A stretch of DNA of 16,336 nucleotides from an uncultured Christensenellaceae bacterium (GCA_934373295.1 CAKROK010000050.1:1-16336), one strand, 5' to 3'; shown: positions 8,571 to 14,257, counted from the first letter of the stretch. Translations and numbers: made by a program. The notes: generated by a model not told the origin, from the letters alone.

Positions 8571-9040
8571 TGCGCATTTTGGTGGTTTCTGACACGCATG
8601 GCGACCGCGCGGCGATGGATCGTCTTTTGGATAAGGAGCATGATTTCGACAGGATATTCCACTTAGGGGACAACTATCGCGACGCGGGCTATTTAGCCGG
8701 AAGGACGGCGAAGCCCGTGGATTGCGTCCCGGGCAACTGCGATTTTGAGCGCGCCGCGGGCACGATATTGGTGACGGTGGGCGGAAAGAGGTTTTTCCTC
8801 ACGCATGGGCATAACTACGGCGTGGGCTATTCGCTCACCCGCCTTTGTCTTGCCGCGCAGGAGAAGGAGGCGGACGCCGTGCTATTCGGGCATACGCACA
8901 GACCCGTGCTGGATTGGTACGGCGCTATGACGGTACTAAACCCGGGGAGTCTGTCCCGCCCGCGCGCGAGCCATGCGGGATATGCCGTGATAGAGATAAC
9001 TGAGGAGGGCATCCTGAAAGCGAATTTGATGGAAATTTGA
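8570..9040 (+). CDS. YfcE/MJ0936-family metallophosphodiesterase
   Basis: The product is 156 aa, a minimal calcineurin-like metallophosphoesterase of the YfcE/MJ0936 type. All five metal-site motifs are visible: SDTHG (7-11), HLGD (31-34), PGNCD (54-58), THGH (78-81) and FGHTH (106-110), with NPGS at 124-127. Family members cleave phosphodiester bonds with two metal ions, but the physiological substrate is generally unknown. The start overlaps the rdgB stop by one base (TAATG), giving tight coupling. The rph-rdgB-phosphodiesterase order is common in Firmicutes. No terminator is visible after the stop, so transcription may run on into the tRNA cluster, which nevertheless has its own strong promoter. 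Confidence 0.92.
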   Translation: MRILVVSDTHGDRAAMDRLLDKEHDFDRIFHLGDNYRDAGYLAGRTAKPVDCVPGNCDFERAAGTILVTVGGKRFFLTHGHNYGVGYSLTRLCLAAQEKEADAVLFGHTHRPVLDWYGAMTVLNPGSLSRPRASHAGYAVIEITEEGILKANLMEI

Positions 9041-9057
9041 TTTTGTGAAAAAAACTA

Positions 9058-9086
9058 TTGACAATCGTTTCCTTATATTATATAAT
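9058..9086 (+). promoter_or_regulatory. Perfect-consensus sigma-A promoter of the tRNA cluster
   Basis: TTGACA (9058-9063) and TATAAT (9081-9086) are an exact match to both hexamers, with the optimal 17-bp spacing. Predicted initiation is near 9093, about 30 nt before the first tRNA. Such a strong site fits stable-RNA transcription. Confidence 0.85.
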
Positions 9087-9123
9087 CTTTAAGCGTGGTA
9101 ACGCACAGGAATTGTTTTGAGAT

Positions 9124-9200
9124 GCGTCTGTAGCTCAGTTGGATAGAGCAACGGCCTTCTAAGCCGTGTGTCCGGGGTTCGAATCCCTGTAGGCGCGCCA
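9124..9200 (+). tRNA. tRNA-Arg(UCU)
   Basis: The acceptor arms GCGTCTG and TAGGCGC pair over 7 bp. The discriminator is G73 and the terminal CCA is encoded (9198-9200). The anticodon stem ACGGC/GCCGT frames the loop CTTCTAA, giving anticodon TCT. It reads AGA/AGG arginine codons, which are frequent in the genes of this window. The T-loop TTCGAAT is standard. Confidence 0.95.
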
Positions 9201-9272
9201 ATCGGAACGGGTTTCGTCTTTAAGGCGAGGCTCGTGCCGCAAAGCTGCCGGGATATGCTGGTTAGCAGATGT

Positions 9273-9350
9273 GGTGGGTATAGCTCAGTTGGTTAGAGTA
9301 CCAGGTTGTGGCCCTGGGGGTCGTGGGTTCGAGTCCCACTACCCACCCCA
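9273..9350 (+). tRNA. tRNA-His(GUG)
   Basis: The acceptor arms GTGGGTA (9274-9280) and TACCCAC (9340-9346) pair fully. The G at 9273 opposite C73 is the extra G-1 that marks histidine tRNA. The anticodon stem CCAGG/CCTGG holds loop TTGTGGC, anticodon GTG. CCA is encoded at 9348-9350. Confidence 0.95.
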
Positions 9351-9367
9351 TATAAAAACCAATGCAT

Positions 9368-9442
9368 TGGGGTGTAGCCAAGCGGTAAGGCACGGGACTT
9401 TGACTCCCGCACTCGTGGGTTCGATCCCCGCCACCCCAGCCA
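9368..9442 (+). tRNA. tRNA-Gln(UUG)
   Basis: The acceptor arms TGGGGTG and CACCCCA pair over 7 bp, beginning with the U1-A72 pair common in glutamine tRNA. The anticodon stem CGGGA/TCCCG holds loop CTTTGAC, anticodon TTG. G73 and an encoded CCA follow (9440-9442). The gene lies 17 nt after tRNA-His. Confidence 0.95.
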
Positions 9443-9481
9443 TTCCGGTTATTTTTTTTATAAGACGCTTGTCTTTCATAT

Positions 9482-9557
9482 GACCCATTAGCTCAGCAGG
9501 TAGAGCACTTGACTTTTAATCAAGTTGTCCGGGGTTCGAGTCTCCGATGGGTCACCA
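9482..9557 (+). tRNA. tRNA-Lys(UUU)
   Basis: The acceptor arms GACCCAT and ATGGGTC pair fully, followed by A73 and an encoded CCA (9555-9557). The anticodon stem CTTGA/TCAAG holds loop CTTTTAA, anticodon TTT. It is the last tRNA of the cluster; a terminator starts within 3 nt. Confidence 0.95.
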
Positions 9558-9559
9558 CC

Positions 9560-9604
9560 AAAAATTGGCAAATTTCATCAGATGTTTGCCGATTTTTATT
9601 TTTT
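9560..9604 (+). terminator. Intrinsic terminator of the tRNA cluster
   Basis: AAAAATTGGCAAA (9560-9572) pairs with TTTGCCGATTTTT (9585-9597) over 13 bp with one G-T wobble and a 12-nt loop. A T-rich tail follows. Placement right after tRNA-Lys supports the call. Confidence 0.85.
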
Positions 9605-9643
9605 ATGCCTCACTAAAATATTTCACATTGATCGAAAAAATAC

Positions 9644-9672
9644 TCGACAATAATACGCATGAGTGATATGCT
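9644..9672 (+). promoter_or_regulatory. Probable promoter of the hydrolase-tfoX-like pair
   Basis: TCGACA (9644-9649) and TATGCT (9667-9672) are 17 bp apart. TG at 9664-9665 gives an extended -10. Predicted initiation is near 9679, about 29 nt before the ATG at 9708. It follows the tRNA terminator directly, so a new promoter is expected here. Confidence 0.5.
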
Positions 9673-9707
9673 TTGTGTATGAATTTTAATTAGTGAGGAG
9701 AGTTTTT

Positions 9708-10328
9708 ATGAAAAAATGTGTGGTTTACGTCCACGGAAAGGGCGGAAACGCCAGTGAGGCGGAGCATTACAGCCGTCTGTTTGAGGATGGCGAGGTGGTC
9801 GGGTTTGACTATCGCGCCGATACGCCGTGGGAGGCCAAGGCGGAGTTTCGCGATTTTTTTGAGGATAAGAGAAGAAAATACGGAGAGATAACCCTGATAG
9901 CGAACAGCATAGGCGCGTTTTTCTGCATGAATTCACTGGATGAAAAGCTGATAGACAGGGCGTTTTTCGTTTCACCCATCGCGGATATGCGCGCGCTTAT
10001 AGGAAATATGATGAGTTGGGCGGGAGTATCTGAGGATGAGCTTAGCGAGAGGAAAACCATCCCTACGCAGTTTGGCGAGACGCTGTCATGGGAGTATCTT
10101 TGTTATGTGAGGGAAAATCCGATAAGATGGGACGTCCCCACGCGCATATTGTACGGTGAAAATGATAATTTGACGTCGATTGAGACGATACGGGAGTTTT
10201 CTCAAAGGATCGGCGCGGAGCTGACCGTCATGAAGGGCGGTGAGCACTGGTTTCATATGCCGGAACAGATGAGCTTTTTGGATAATTGGATAATTAGTGA
10301 GGAGAAGAACAATGGCATCGAGCAATGA
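9708..10328 (+). CDS. Small alpha/beta hydrolase
   Basis: The product is 206 aa from the ATG at 9708, chosen because GAGGAG (9695-9700) lies 7 nt upstream; a GTG at 9693 would add five residues but would contain that ribosome binding site. VVYVHGKGG at the N-terminus is the HG oxyanion-hole loop. ANSIGA (65-70) is the nucleophile elbow with Ser67. Asp153 in YGENDN and His180 in GGEHWF complete a plausible Ser-Asp-His triad. The substrate cannot be inferred; similar proteins are esterase/lipase-like or act as uncharacterised hydrolases. There is no signal peptide, so it should be cytoplasmic. Its 3' end overlaps the next gene by 17 nt, pointing to coupled translation. Confidence 0.8.
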   Translation: MKKCVVYVHGKGGNASEAEHYSRLFEDGEVVGFDYRADTPWEAKAEFRDFFEDKRRKYGEITLIANSIGAFFCMNSLDEKLIDRAFFVSPIADMRALIGNMMSWAGVSEDELSERKTIPTQFGETLSWEYLCYVRENPIRWDVPTRILYGENDNLTSIETIREFSQRIGAELTVMKGGEHWFHMPEQMSFLDNWIISEEKNNGIEQ

Positions 10329-10632
10329 ATATTTGGAATACATTTTGGAGAGGCTGCACGCGCTTGAGGATATAACATTCAGAAAGATGATGGGCGAGTA
10401 CATCCTGTATTACCGCGGAAAGATAGTCGGGGGAATATACGATGACAGACTGCTCGTAAAGCCGGTAAAAACTGCGGAGGAATATCTGAACGAGGTCGTC
10501 TATGAGCTGCCCTATGAGGGCGCAAAGCCCATGCTGCTCGTGGATGACGTAGACGATGAGGCGTATCTGACGGGGCTTTTTAGGACGATGTATGATGAGC
10601 TGCCCGAGCGGAAGAAGAAAAAGAAAAAATAG
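10312..10632 (+). CDS. TfoX/Sxy N-terminal-domain protein
   Basis: The product is 106 aa from the ATG at 10312, with GAGGAG at 10299-10304 (7-nt spacing). It contains ITFRKMMGEYILYYRGKIVGGIYDDRLLVKP (split here as ITFRKMMGEY, residues 21-30, then ILYYRGKIVG, 31-40, then GIYDDRLLVKP, 41-51), the TfoX N-terminal-domain signature of a beta-rich fold. In proteobacteria Sxy/TfoX controls competence genes, but stand-alone N-domain proteins like this are widespread in Firmicutes with no assigned role, so no competence function should be assumed. The C-terminus ends in six lysines encoded by an A-rich tract, possibly a non-specific nucleic-acid-binding tail. It overlaps the upstream hydrolase gene by 17 nt. 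Confidence 0.82.
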   Translation: MASSNEYLEYILERLHALEDITFRKMMGEYILYYRGKIVGGIYDDRLLVKPVKTAEEYLNEVVYELPYEGAKPMLLVDDVDDEAYLTGLFRTMYDELPERKKKKKK

Positions 10633-10639
10633 TTTTTTC

Positions 10640-10668
10640 TTGACATTTGATTTGTTTTGCTATAAAAT
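10640..10668 (+). promoter_or_regulatory. Promoter of the TetR-membrane protein unit
   Basis: A perfect TTGACA (10640-10645) and TAAAAT (10663-10668) are 17 bp apart, 8 nt after the tfoX-like stop. Predicted initiation is near 10675. The -10 box and start site lie inside the palindromic operator described next, so bound repressor would block polymerase. Confidence 0.65.
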
Positions 10669-10699
10669 AACAATGCGTTATATAACTGATTGTTATTTT
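10664..10699. promoter_or_regulatory. Tandem palindromic operator, probable TetR autoregulatory site
   Basis: Two perfect 15-bp palindromes of form ATAAC-N5-GTTAT abut each other: 10667-10681 and 10682-10696. Together they form a larger dyad (10664-10699) in which 16 of 18 base pairs are symmetric. The array covers the -10 box and predicted start of transcription and ends 12 nt before the TetR start codon. TetR-family dimers bind this kind of inverted repeat, and autorepression is common in the family. The binding itself is inferred. Confidence 0.7.
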
Positions 10700-10711
10700 T
10701 GGGGTGATGAT

Positions 10712-11317
10712 ATGCCTGCTACGAAAAAGATATCGAGAGACGAAATAATCGACGCGGCCGTGGGCGTGCTGCGCGACGGGGGATTTTCCTCCATAAACGC
10801 GCGCAGCGTCGCTAAAAAGCTGGGCTGCTCGACCCAACCCATATACTGTTCATTCAAAAGCATGGATGAGCTGAAAGACGAGCTGACGCACAGGGCGATA
10901 GAGCAGCATACACGGCATGTGCGCGATTCGCTGAAGGCGCATGAGGGAAACGACAGTCGATACAGCAGCTACGGCATGGGCTTTGTCAAATTCGCGGCGG
11001 AGGAAAAGCAGCTTTTTCGCTGGCTGTATCTCGAGGGCAAGCAGTTCGGGCCGTATCAAAACGATGTGCTCTATGCGGAGGTAGTCGCGGTACTCATGGA
11101 GGAATTCGGCTACACCGAGGAAGTCGCCCGAGAGTTTCATCGGGATATGATCTTTTTTTCATACGGCCTTGCGATTTTGGCGAACACGGATCACCTCGAT
11201 ATGACGGAAAAGGAGCTTAGAGAGACGTTCAGGCGCGAGTTCCGCGCGCTTATCGCCATATACGGAAAGCCTTCGAGGCTGCCCGAATTTGCTGTGAAAG
11301 AAGGTATTGAACTGTGA
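10712..11317 (+). CDS. TetR/AcrR-family transcriptional regulator
   Basis: The product is 201 aa from the ATG at 10712, preceded by GGGGTGAT (10701-10708). A longer in-frame reading from 10592 would run through the promoter and operator and is rejected. Residues 8-48 match the TetR DNA-binding domain: ISRDEIIDAAVGVLRDGGFSS, then a helix-turn-helix (about 28-48) ending in CSTQPIYCSFKSMDEL, the typical P-I-Y-x-x-F-x-S recognition-helix end. The remainder, about 60-190, is a helical ligand and dimer domain with no ligand evident. It probably represses its own promoter through the tandem palindromes at 10664-10699. Its stop overlaps the start of the downstream membrane protein (GTGA), so that gene is its most likely regulatory target. 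Confidence 0.9.
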   Translation: MPATKKISRDEIIDAAVGVLRDGGFSSINARSVAKKLGCSTQPIYCSFKSMDELKDELTHRAIEQHTRHVRDSLKAHEGNDSRYSSYGMGFVKFAAEEKQLFRWLYLEGKQFGPYQNDVLYAEVVAVLMEEFGYTEEVAREFHRDMIFFSYGLAILANTDHLDMTEKELRETFRREFRALIAIYGKPSRLPEFAVKEGIEL

Positions 11318-11775
11318 ATTTAAAGCTGTCATTTTCCTGGGTGGGGCTGGTAATATTTGCCCTGCCCATGGTGATAAATATTTTTTATGTAATATTTCCT
11401 CCTGCGAATAAGTCGGAAAAACAGGAAAAATCTGCCAAGTGGATTGAAATAATAGAGCAGGTCAGCCGCATATTGTATCTGCTCGCGGTGACGTTTTTGG
11501 TGAGCGAAAATGCGCTCGACGTGTGCAGCTTCTGGCTGTATCTCGCCGCGTTTTTTCTCATTCTATATTATGCGGTATGGGTGCGTTATTTTGCTGGAGG
11601 AAGACGGACGGAGCTTTTAAACCGCGCGTTTTTGTTCGTTCCCATGCCGCTCGCGATATTCCCCGTGTTGTATTTTCTATGCGCGGCGGTATGGATGAGC
11701 AATATTCCCGCGGTGGTGATAATGATGGTGTTCGGGGCATCTCATTTAGACGTATCAATAAAATCGTTTAAATAG
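11314..11775 (+). CDS. Small multi-pass membrane protein, unknown function
   Basis: The product is 153 aa from a GTG overlapping the TetR stop by 4 nt; GAAGG about 9 nt upstream supports it. I do not recognise the family. Hydrophobic stretches at about 7-28, 50-64, 71-92, 104-126 and 130-146 suggest four or five transmembrane helices, with a charged loop at 32-47 (KSEKQEKSAKW) and an Arg-rich loop at 91-103. There is no ABC, MFS or SMR signature, so it is not an obvious efflux pump. Translational coupling to a TetR regulator suggests it is induced by that regulator's ligand. The reading frame is maintained and hydrophobicity is periodic, so I take it as a real gene. Confidence 0.75.
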   Translation: MNLKLSFSWVGLVIFALPMVINIFYVIFPPANKSEKQEKSAKWIEIIEQVSRILYLLAVTFLVSENALDVCSFWLYLAAFFLILYYAVWVRYFAGGRRTELLNRAFLFVPMPLAIFPVLYFLCAAVWMSNIPAVVIMMVFGASHLDVSIKSFK

Positions 11776-11778
11776 GCG

Positions 11779-11898
11779 GTCTGTCGAAAAGACCCGCCCT
11801 TCCGCCCTTTTTCTTCGACTCGGCTTGTGCGACGTACTCTAAGTACGCCTCCGCGCCTCGCTCGAAAAATGACGAAAAATCGAGTCTTTTCGGCAGAC
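11779..11898. repeat. Palindromic intergenic element (MITE-like, about 120 bp)
   Basis: Terminal arms GTCTGTCGAAAAGAC (11779-11793) and GTCTTTTCGGCAGAC (11884-11898) are 15-bp inverted repeats with one G-T wobble. Inside is a second dyad, CGTACT-CTA-AGTACG (11833-11847), a GACTCG/CGAGTC pair (11817-11822 and 11881-11886), and a duplicated CGAAAAAT. It begins just 3 nt after a stop codon and codes for nothing. This architecture is typical of non-autonomous or structured repetitive elements in clostridial intergenic regions. No second copy occurs in the window, so its repetitive nature is inferred. It could also terminate the upstream transcript. Confidence 0.6.
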
Positions 11899-11971
11899 TA
11901 AAATAATGGAAAGGTTCCTGAAAGGTTTTCTTGATAATTGATTATTTCTATGTAGTATTAGGGGGTTAATG

Positions 11972-12568
11972 ATGAATGAAAGGTTGATTTTTGCGATATT
12001 CGCACTGACGGTCTTGGCGCTGTTTTACGGGGTGTACTTTTCAAAAATGCTCATACAGAAAAGACAGGGGATAACTACGCGGCAGATCGGGCGCAGAAAG
12101 GAGCGCGATATCCACACGGTCGAGCTGCTCATGAGCGTAGCGACGCTGGGCGCGCCAATTTCTCAGCTCGTTTCCATCGCGTTCGGGTGGAGCATAATGC
12201 CGAATAGCGCGCGCTTTACGGGGTTTTGCATAGGCATTATAGGCGACGTCATATTTTTGCTGTCCGTGATATGCATGAAGGATAGCTGGCGCGCGGGCAT
12301 ACCCGATGAGGATAAGACGGAGCTTGTGACGGCGGGGATATATAAATTCAGCAGAAATCCCGCGTTTTTAGGCTTTGACTTCATGTACATGGGCGTGCTG
12401 CTGCTGTATTTTAATCCGCTCACATCGGCGTTTTCCGCATTTGCGATCATAATGCTTCATTTACAGATACTTCAGGAGGAAAAATATCTCGCAGGCGTTT
12501 TCGGAGAGGAATATATCGAATACAAAAAGCGCGTTTTCAGGTATTTGGGGAGAAAAAACAGGGCATGA
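11972..12568 (+). CDS. Isoprenylcysteine carboxyl methyltransferase / phospholipid methyltransferase family membrane protein
   Basis: The product is 198 aa from the ATG at 11972, preferred over the adjacent ATG at 11969 because GGGGG (11961-11965) is then 6 rather than 3 nt away. Hydrophobic helices lie near 4-24, 50-72, 81-101, 130-147 and 150-167. ELVTAGIYKFSRNPAFLGF (117-135) and the C-terminal EEKYL...FGEEYIEYKKRVFRYL (169-191) form the SAM-binding pattern of the ICMT/PEMT superfamily. Bacteria lack prenylated CaaX proteins, so the methyl acceptor is probably a lipid or a small molecule. The exact substrate is unknown. The stop overlaps a small ORF by 4 nt. A dyad ATAAT-TG-ATTAT lies 27 nt upstream (11934-11945) and could be an operator. 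Confidence 0.82.
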   Translation: MNERLIFAIFALTVLALFYGVYFSKMLIQKRQGITTRQIGRRKERDIHTVELLMSVATLGAPISQLVSIAFGWSIMPNSARFTGFCIGIIGDVIFLLSVICMKDSWRAGIPDEDKTELVTAGIYKFSRNPAFLGFDFMYMGVLLLYFNPLTSAFSAFAIIMLHLQILQEEKYLAGVFGEEYIEYKKRVFRYLGRKNRA

Positions 12569-12726
12569 GCGAATTTGACGGCAGGGGGCATATTGCACGG
12601 CCGTCTTTTGATTTTCTTGATATTATTGCCTCTTACAAAAATGTAAGCCGCATGGGACGAATTGTAAGGCGTTTCTATGGCGAAGCGTTTTTAAAAGAGA
12701 TAGAATCATATTCGGCAAGAGGATGA
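12565..12726 (+). CDS. Possible 53-aa small protein or gene remnant
   Basis: An ATG overlaps the methyltransferase stop (ATGA) and opens a 53-codon frame ending in TGA at 12724-12726. The peptide starts MSEFDGRGHIARPSFDFLDI and has a basic middle (SRMGRIVRRF) and an acidic-to-polar end. I do not recognise a family. The 4-nt overlap is the same coupling seen elsewhere in this region, which favours a real gene. Against this, the DNA is more AT-rich than its neighbours, isoleucine is mostly ATT instead of the local ATA, the Shine-Dalgarno (GGGGAG at 12547-12552) is 12 nt away, and a short hairpin (GACGGC 12577-12582 with GCCGTC 12600-12605, then TTTTG) lies inside it. It may instead be the tail of a decayed gene. 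Confidence 0.35.
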   Translation: MSEFDGRGHIARPSFDFLDIIASYKNVSRMGRIVRRFYGEAFLKEIESYSARG

Positions 12727-12817
12727 GGTGATGGGAGTATACTGAATGAAAACAGGCGGAGCTTGTGGGAGAATCCATTTGTTTTTAAACATTAATAATC
12801 AGAAAGGAAAACAAATC

Positions 12818-13441
12818 ATGCAGAATAATATTATAATAAGAAGAGAAGAGGAAAAGGACTATCGCAGCGTTGAGGAGCTCACGCGCGAGGCGTTTTGGAA
12901 CGTGTACTGCCCCGGATGCAAGGAGCATTACGTGCTGCATTGCTATAGAAACGACCCCGCGTTTGTGCCCGAGCTTGACTATATAATGGAGCTTGACGGA
13001 AAGCTCATAGGACAGGTTATATACGTCCGCTCGGAAATAGAGTGCGGCGAGGGCAAAAAGCTGCCTATAATGACGTTCGGCCCGATAGGAATAGCGCCCG
13101 AATACAAGCGCAAGGGGTATGGAAAGCGCCTGCTTGACTATTCAATGAAGCAGGCGGAAAAGCTGGGCGCAGGCGCGCTCGCGATCACCGGAAACATCGA
13201 TTTTTACGGCAAGTCCGGCTTTGTCCCCGCAAAGACGAAGGGCGTCAGGTATTTTGACGATCTCGAGGCGGATTACTTCCTCATAAAGGAGCTCAAAAAG
13301 GGCTTTTTAGAGGGAGTATCGGGGACGTATAAGGACCCCGAGGGATATTTCGTATGCGACAAGGATCCGCAGGGATTTGAGAAATTCGAGGCGACCTTCC
13401 CCGAAAAGCAAAAGCTCAGACTGCCCGGTCAACTGTTTTAA
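12818..13441 (+). CDS. GNAT-family N-acetyltransferase (YhbS-like)
   Basis: The product is 207 aa from the ATG at 12818, which has GAAAGGA 9 nt upstream. An in-frame ATG at 12746 would add 24 unlike residues and lacks a good ribosome binding site, so it is rejected. IIIRREEEKDYRSVEELTREAFW is the usual first strand-helix of GNATs. PIGIAPEYKRKGYGKRLL (89-106) carries the acetyl-CoA pyrophosphate loop (R/K-x-x-G-x-G/A). GALAITGNIDFYGKSGF (119-135) is the strand-helix 4 region with the common Y-G-K-x-G-F. It resembles the YhbS/COG3153 group. The acceptor substrate is unknown: small molecules, peptides and drugs are all possible. A TATACT -10-like box at 12738-12743 lacks a convincing -35, so the promoter is uncertain. 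Confidence 0.87.
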   Translation: MQNNIIIRREEEKDYRSVEELTREAFWNVYCPGCKEHYVLHCYRNDPAFVPELDYIMELDGKLIGQVIYVRSEIECGEGKKLPIMTFGPIGIAPEYKRKGYGKRLLDYSMKQAEKLGAGALAITGNIDFYGKSGFVPAKTKGVRYFDDLEADYFLIKELKKGFLEGVSGTYKDPEGYFVCDKDPQGFEKFEATFPEKQKLRLPGQLF

Positions 13442-13451
13442 CGGAGGAAAA

Positions 13452-13628
13452 ATGAGAAATAAGGTATATCCCCGCACGGGGGGTGCGCAAACCGTGTGTC
13501 TAAAGGACGCATTTACCGACATCGATATCGAGGGCGGCGGTCAAACGAGCGGAAATATTTACGCGATACATTCGGGGAATATAGATCATCTTATGAAAAA
13601 CGATTTTGAGGGGGATAAAGAATTATGA
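13452..13628 (+). pseudogene. Internally deleted VatD/CatB-type hexapeptide acetyltransferase relic (58 codons, open frame)
   Basis: The ATG at 13452 has an excellent GGAGG (13443-13447), and a 58-codon frame ends at 13628 inside the next gene (ATGA overlap). The first 27 or so residues (VYPRTGGAQTVCLKD then FTDIDIEGG) resemble the N-terminus of xenobiotic acetyltransferases of the VatD/CatB family (Q-x-V-x-L-K-[DN]...T-x-x-x-I-x-V-G-D). The next 17 or so (SGNIYAIHSGNIDHLM) resemble their C-terminal helix (I-T-x-N-[IL]-x-A-I-x-S-G-[DN]-I-D-A-L). The whole left-handed beta-helix body, normally about 150 residues, is missing. So this looks like an in-frame deletion product rather than a new gene. 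It can hardly be an active enzyme, but translation may still serve to couple the downstream gene. The family match is from recalled family patterns, not an alignment. Confidence 0.55.
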
Positions 13629-14257
13629 AGCCTATAGCGGTCGACCCAAAACAAACATCACGTGCGCAGGCGTATGAACTTTGGATGAATGCGCCCAACC
13701 CCATGGTCACTTTTTTTAAGACGCTGGACGTCACGCCGCTCGTAAAGCTGAGCAAAAGGCGGGGATTTAAATTCAACATGCTGCTATGCTACTGCATAGG
13801 CAGGGCGGCGTGCGATATAAATGAGTTTTACGTCCTTCCCGTGGGTAACGAGCTTATAAAATACGACGGCATCGCGGTAAACACCATTGTTAAAAACGCG
13901 CAGGGCGAGGTCAGCTCGTGCGACGTGCCCTTTTACGGGGATTTTCACCGCTTTAACGGCGATTATCTCGAATTGACCAAAAATGTGGCGGAGAGCTGTG
14001 AAAATCACGACCTGACGGACAGCATGGTGATAGGGACGTCCGCGATAATCGATACGCAGATAGACGGCGCGGTGGGCATGAACAGCGGTATTTTCAACAA
14101 CCCGTTTATTATATGGGGCGCATATCACAGGGGATTTTTAAGGACGACGCTGAAGCTGTCCTTTCAATTTCACCATACGCAGATGGACGGCGCACATGCG
14201 GGGCGGTTTTTAAAGAATTTGCAGGAGTGCATTTATAATGTGAAAGAGTATGTATGA
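13625..14257 (+). CDS. CatA-like (type A chloramphenicol acetyltransferase superfamily) O-acetyltransferase
   Basis: The product is 210 aa, close to the usual CAT length of about 215. The ATG overlaps the relic's stop (ATGA), with GAGGGGG about 10 nt upstream. HHTQMDGAHAGRFLKNLQE (183-201) is the catalytic HHxxxDG motif and the following G-R-F helix of CAT. KFNMLLCYCIGRAACDINEF (49-68) matches the K-x-x-P-x-x-x-Y...N-x-x-x-E-F-R region in pattern. It diverges strongly from true clinical CatA proteins: the usual YTIFH and S-x-x-P-W-x-S-F blocks are not clear. It should therefore be called a CatA-like acetyltransferase without assuming chloramphenicol resistance. It is coupled to the downstream gene by a 4-nt overlap. 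Confidence 0.8.
   Translation: MKPIAVDPKQTSRAQAYELWMNAPNPMVTFFKTLDVTPLVKLSKRRGFKFNMLLCYCIGRAACDINEFYVLPVGNELIKYDGIAVNTIVKNAQGEVSSCDVPFYGDFHRFNGDYLELTKNVAESCENHDLTDSMVIGTSAIIDTQIDGAVGMNSGIFNNPFIIWGAYHRGFLRTTLKLSFQFHHTQMDGAHAGRFLKNLQECIYNVKEYV

Noticed and set aside
9271..9483. 70-codon + strand ORF across the tRNAs
   Set aside because: It is simply a reading of tRNA-His and tRNA-Gln sequence.
10592..10711. Upstream extension of the TetR frame giving a longer protein
   Set aside because: It would pass through the end of the tfoX-like gene, the TTGACA-N17-TAAAAT promoter and the tandem operator; the ATG at 10712 starts exactly at a canonical TetR N-terminus and has a ribosome binding site.
11931..11958. 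TTGATA-N16-TAGTAT as promoter of the ICMT-like gene
   Set aside because: Transcription would begin at about 11965, at or inside the ribosome binding site, leaving almost no leader. A dyad overlaps it, so the region may be regulatory, but I cannot assign a promoter.
12746..12817. N-terminal extension of the GNAT protein by 24 residues
   Set aside because: The added residues are unlike a GNAT start, and GAAAGGA lies at good spacing before the ATG at 12818.
13377..13451. N-terminal extension of the 58-codon relic into the end of the GNAT gene
   Set aside because: It overlaps the end of GNAT in another frame; GGAGG directly before the ATG at 13452 fits the shorter form.
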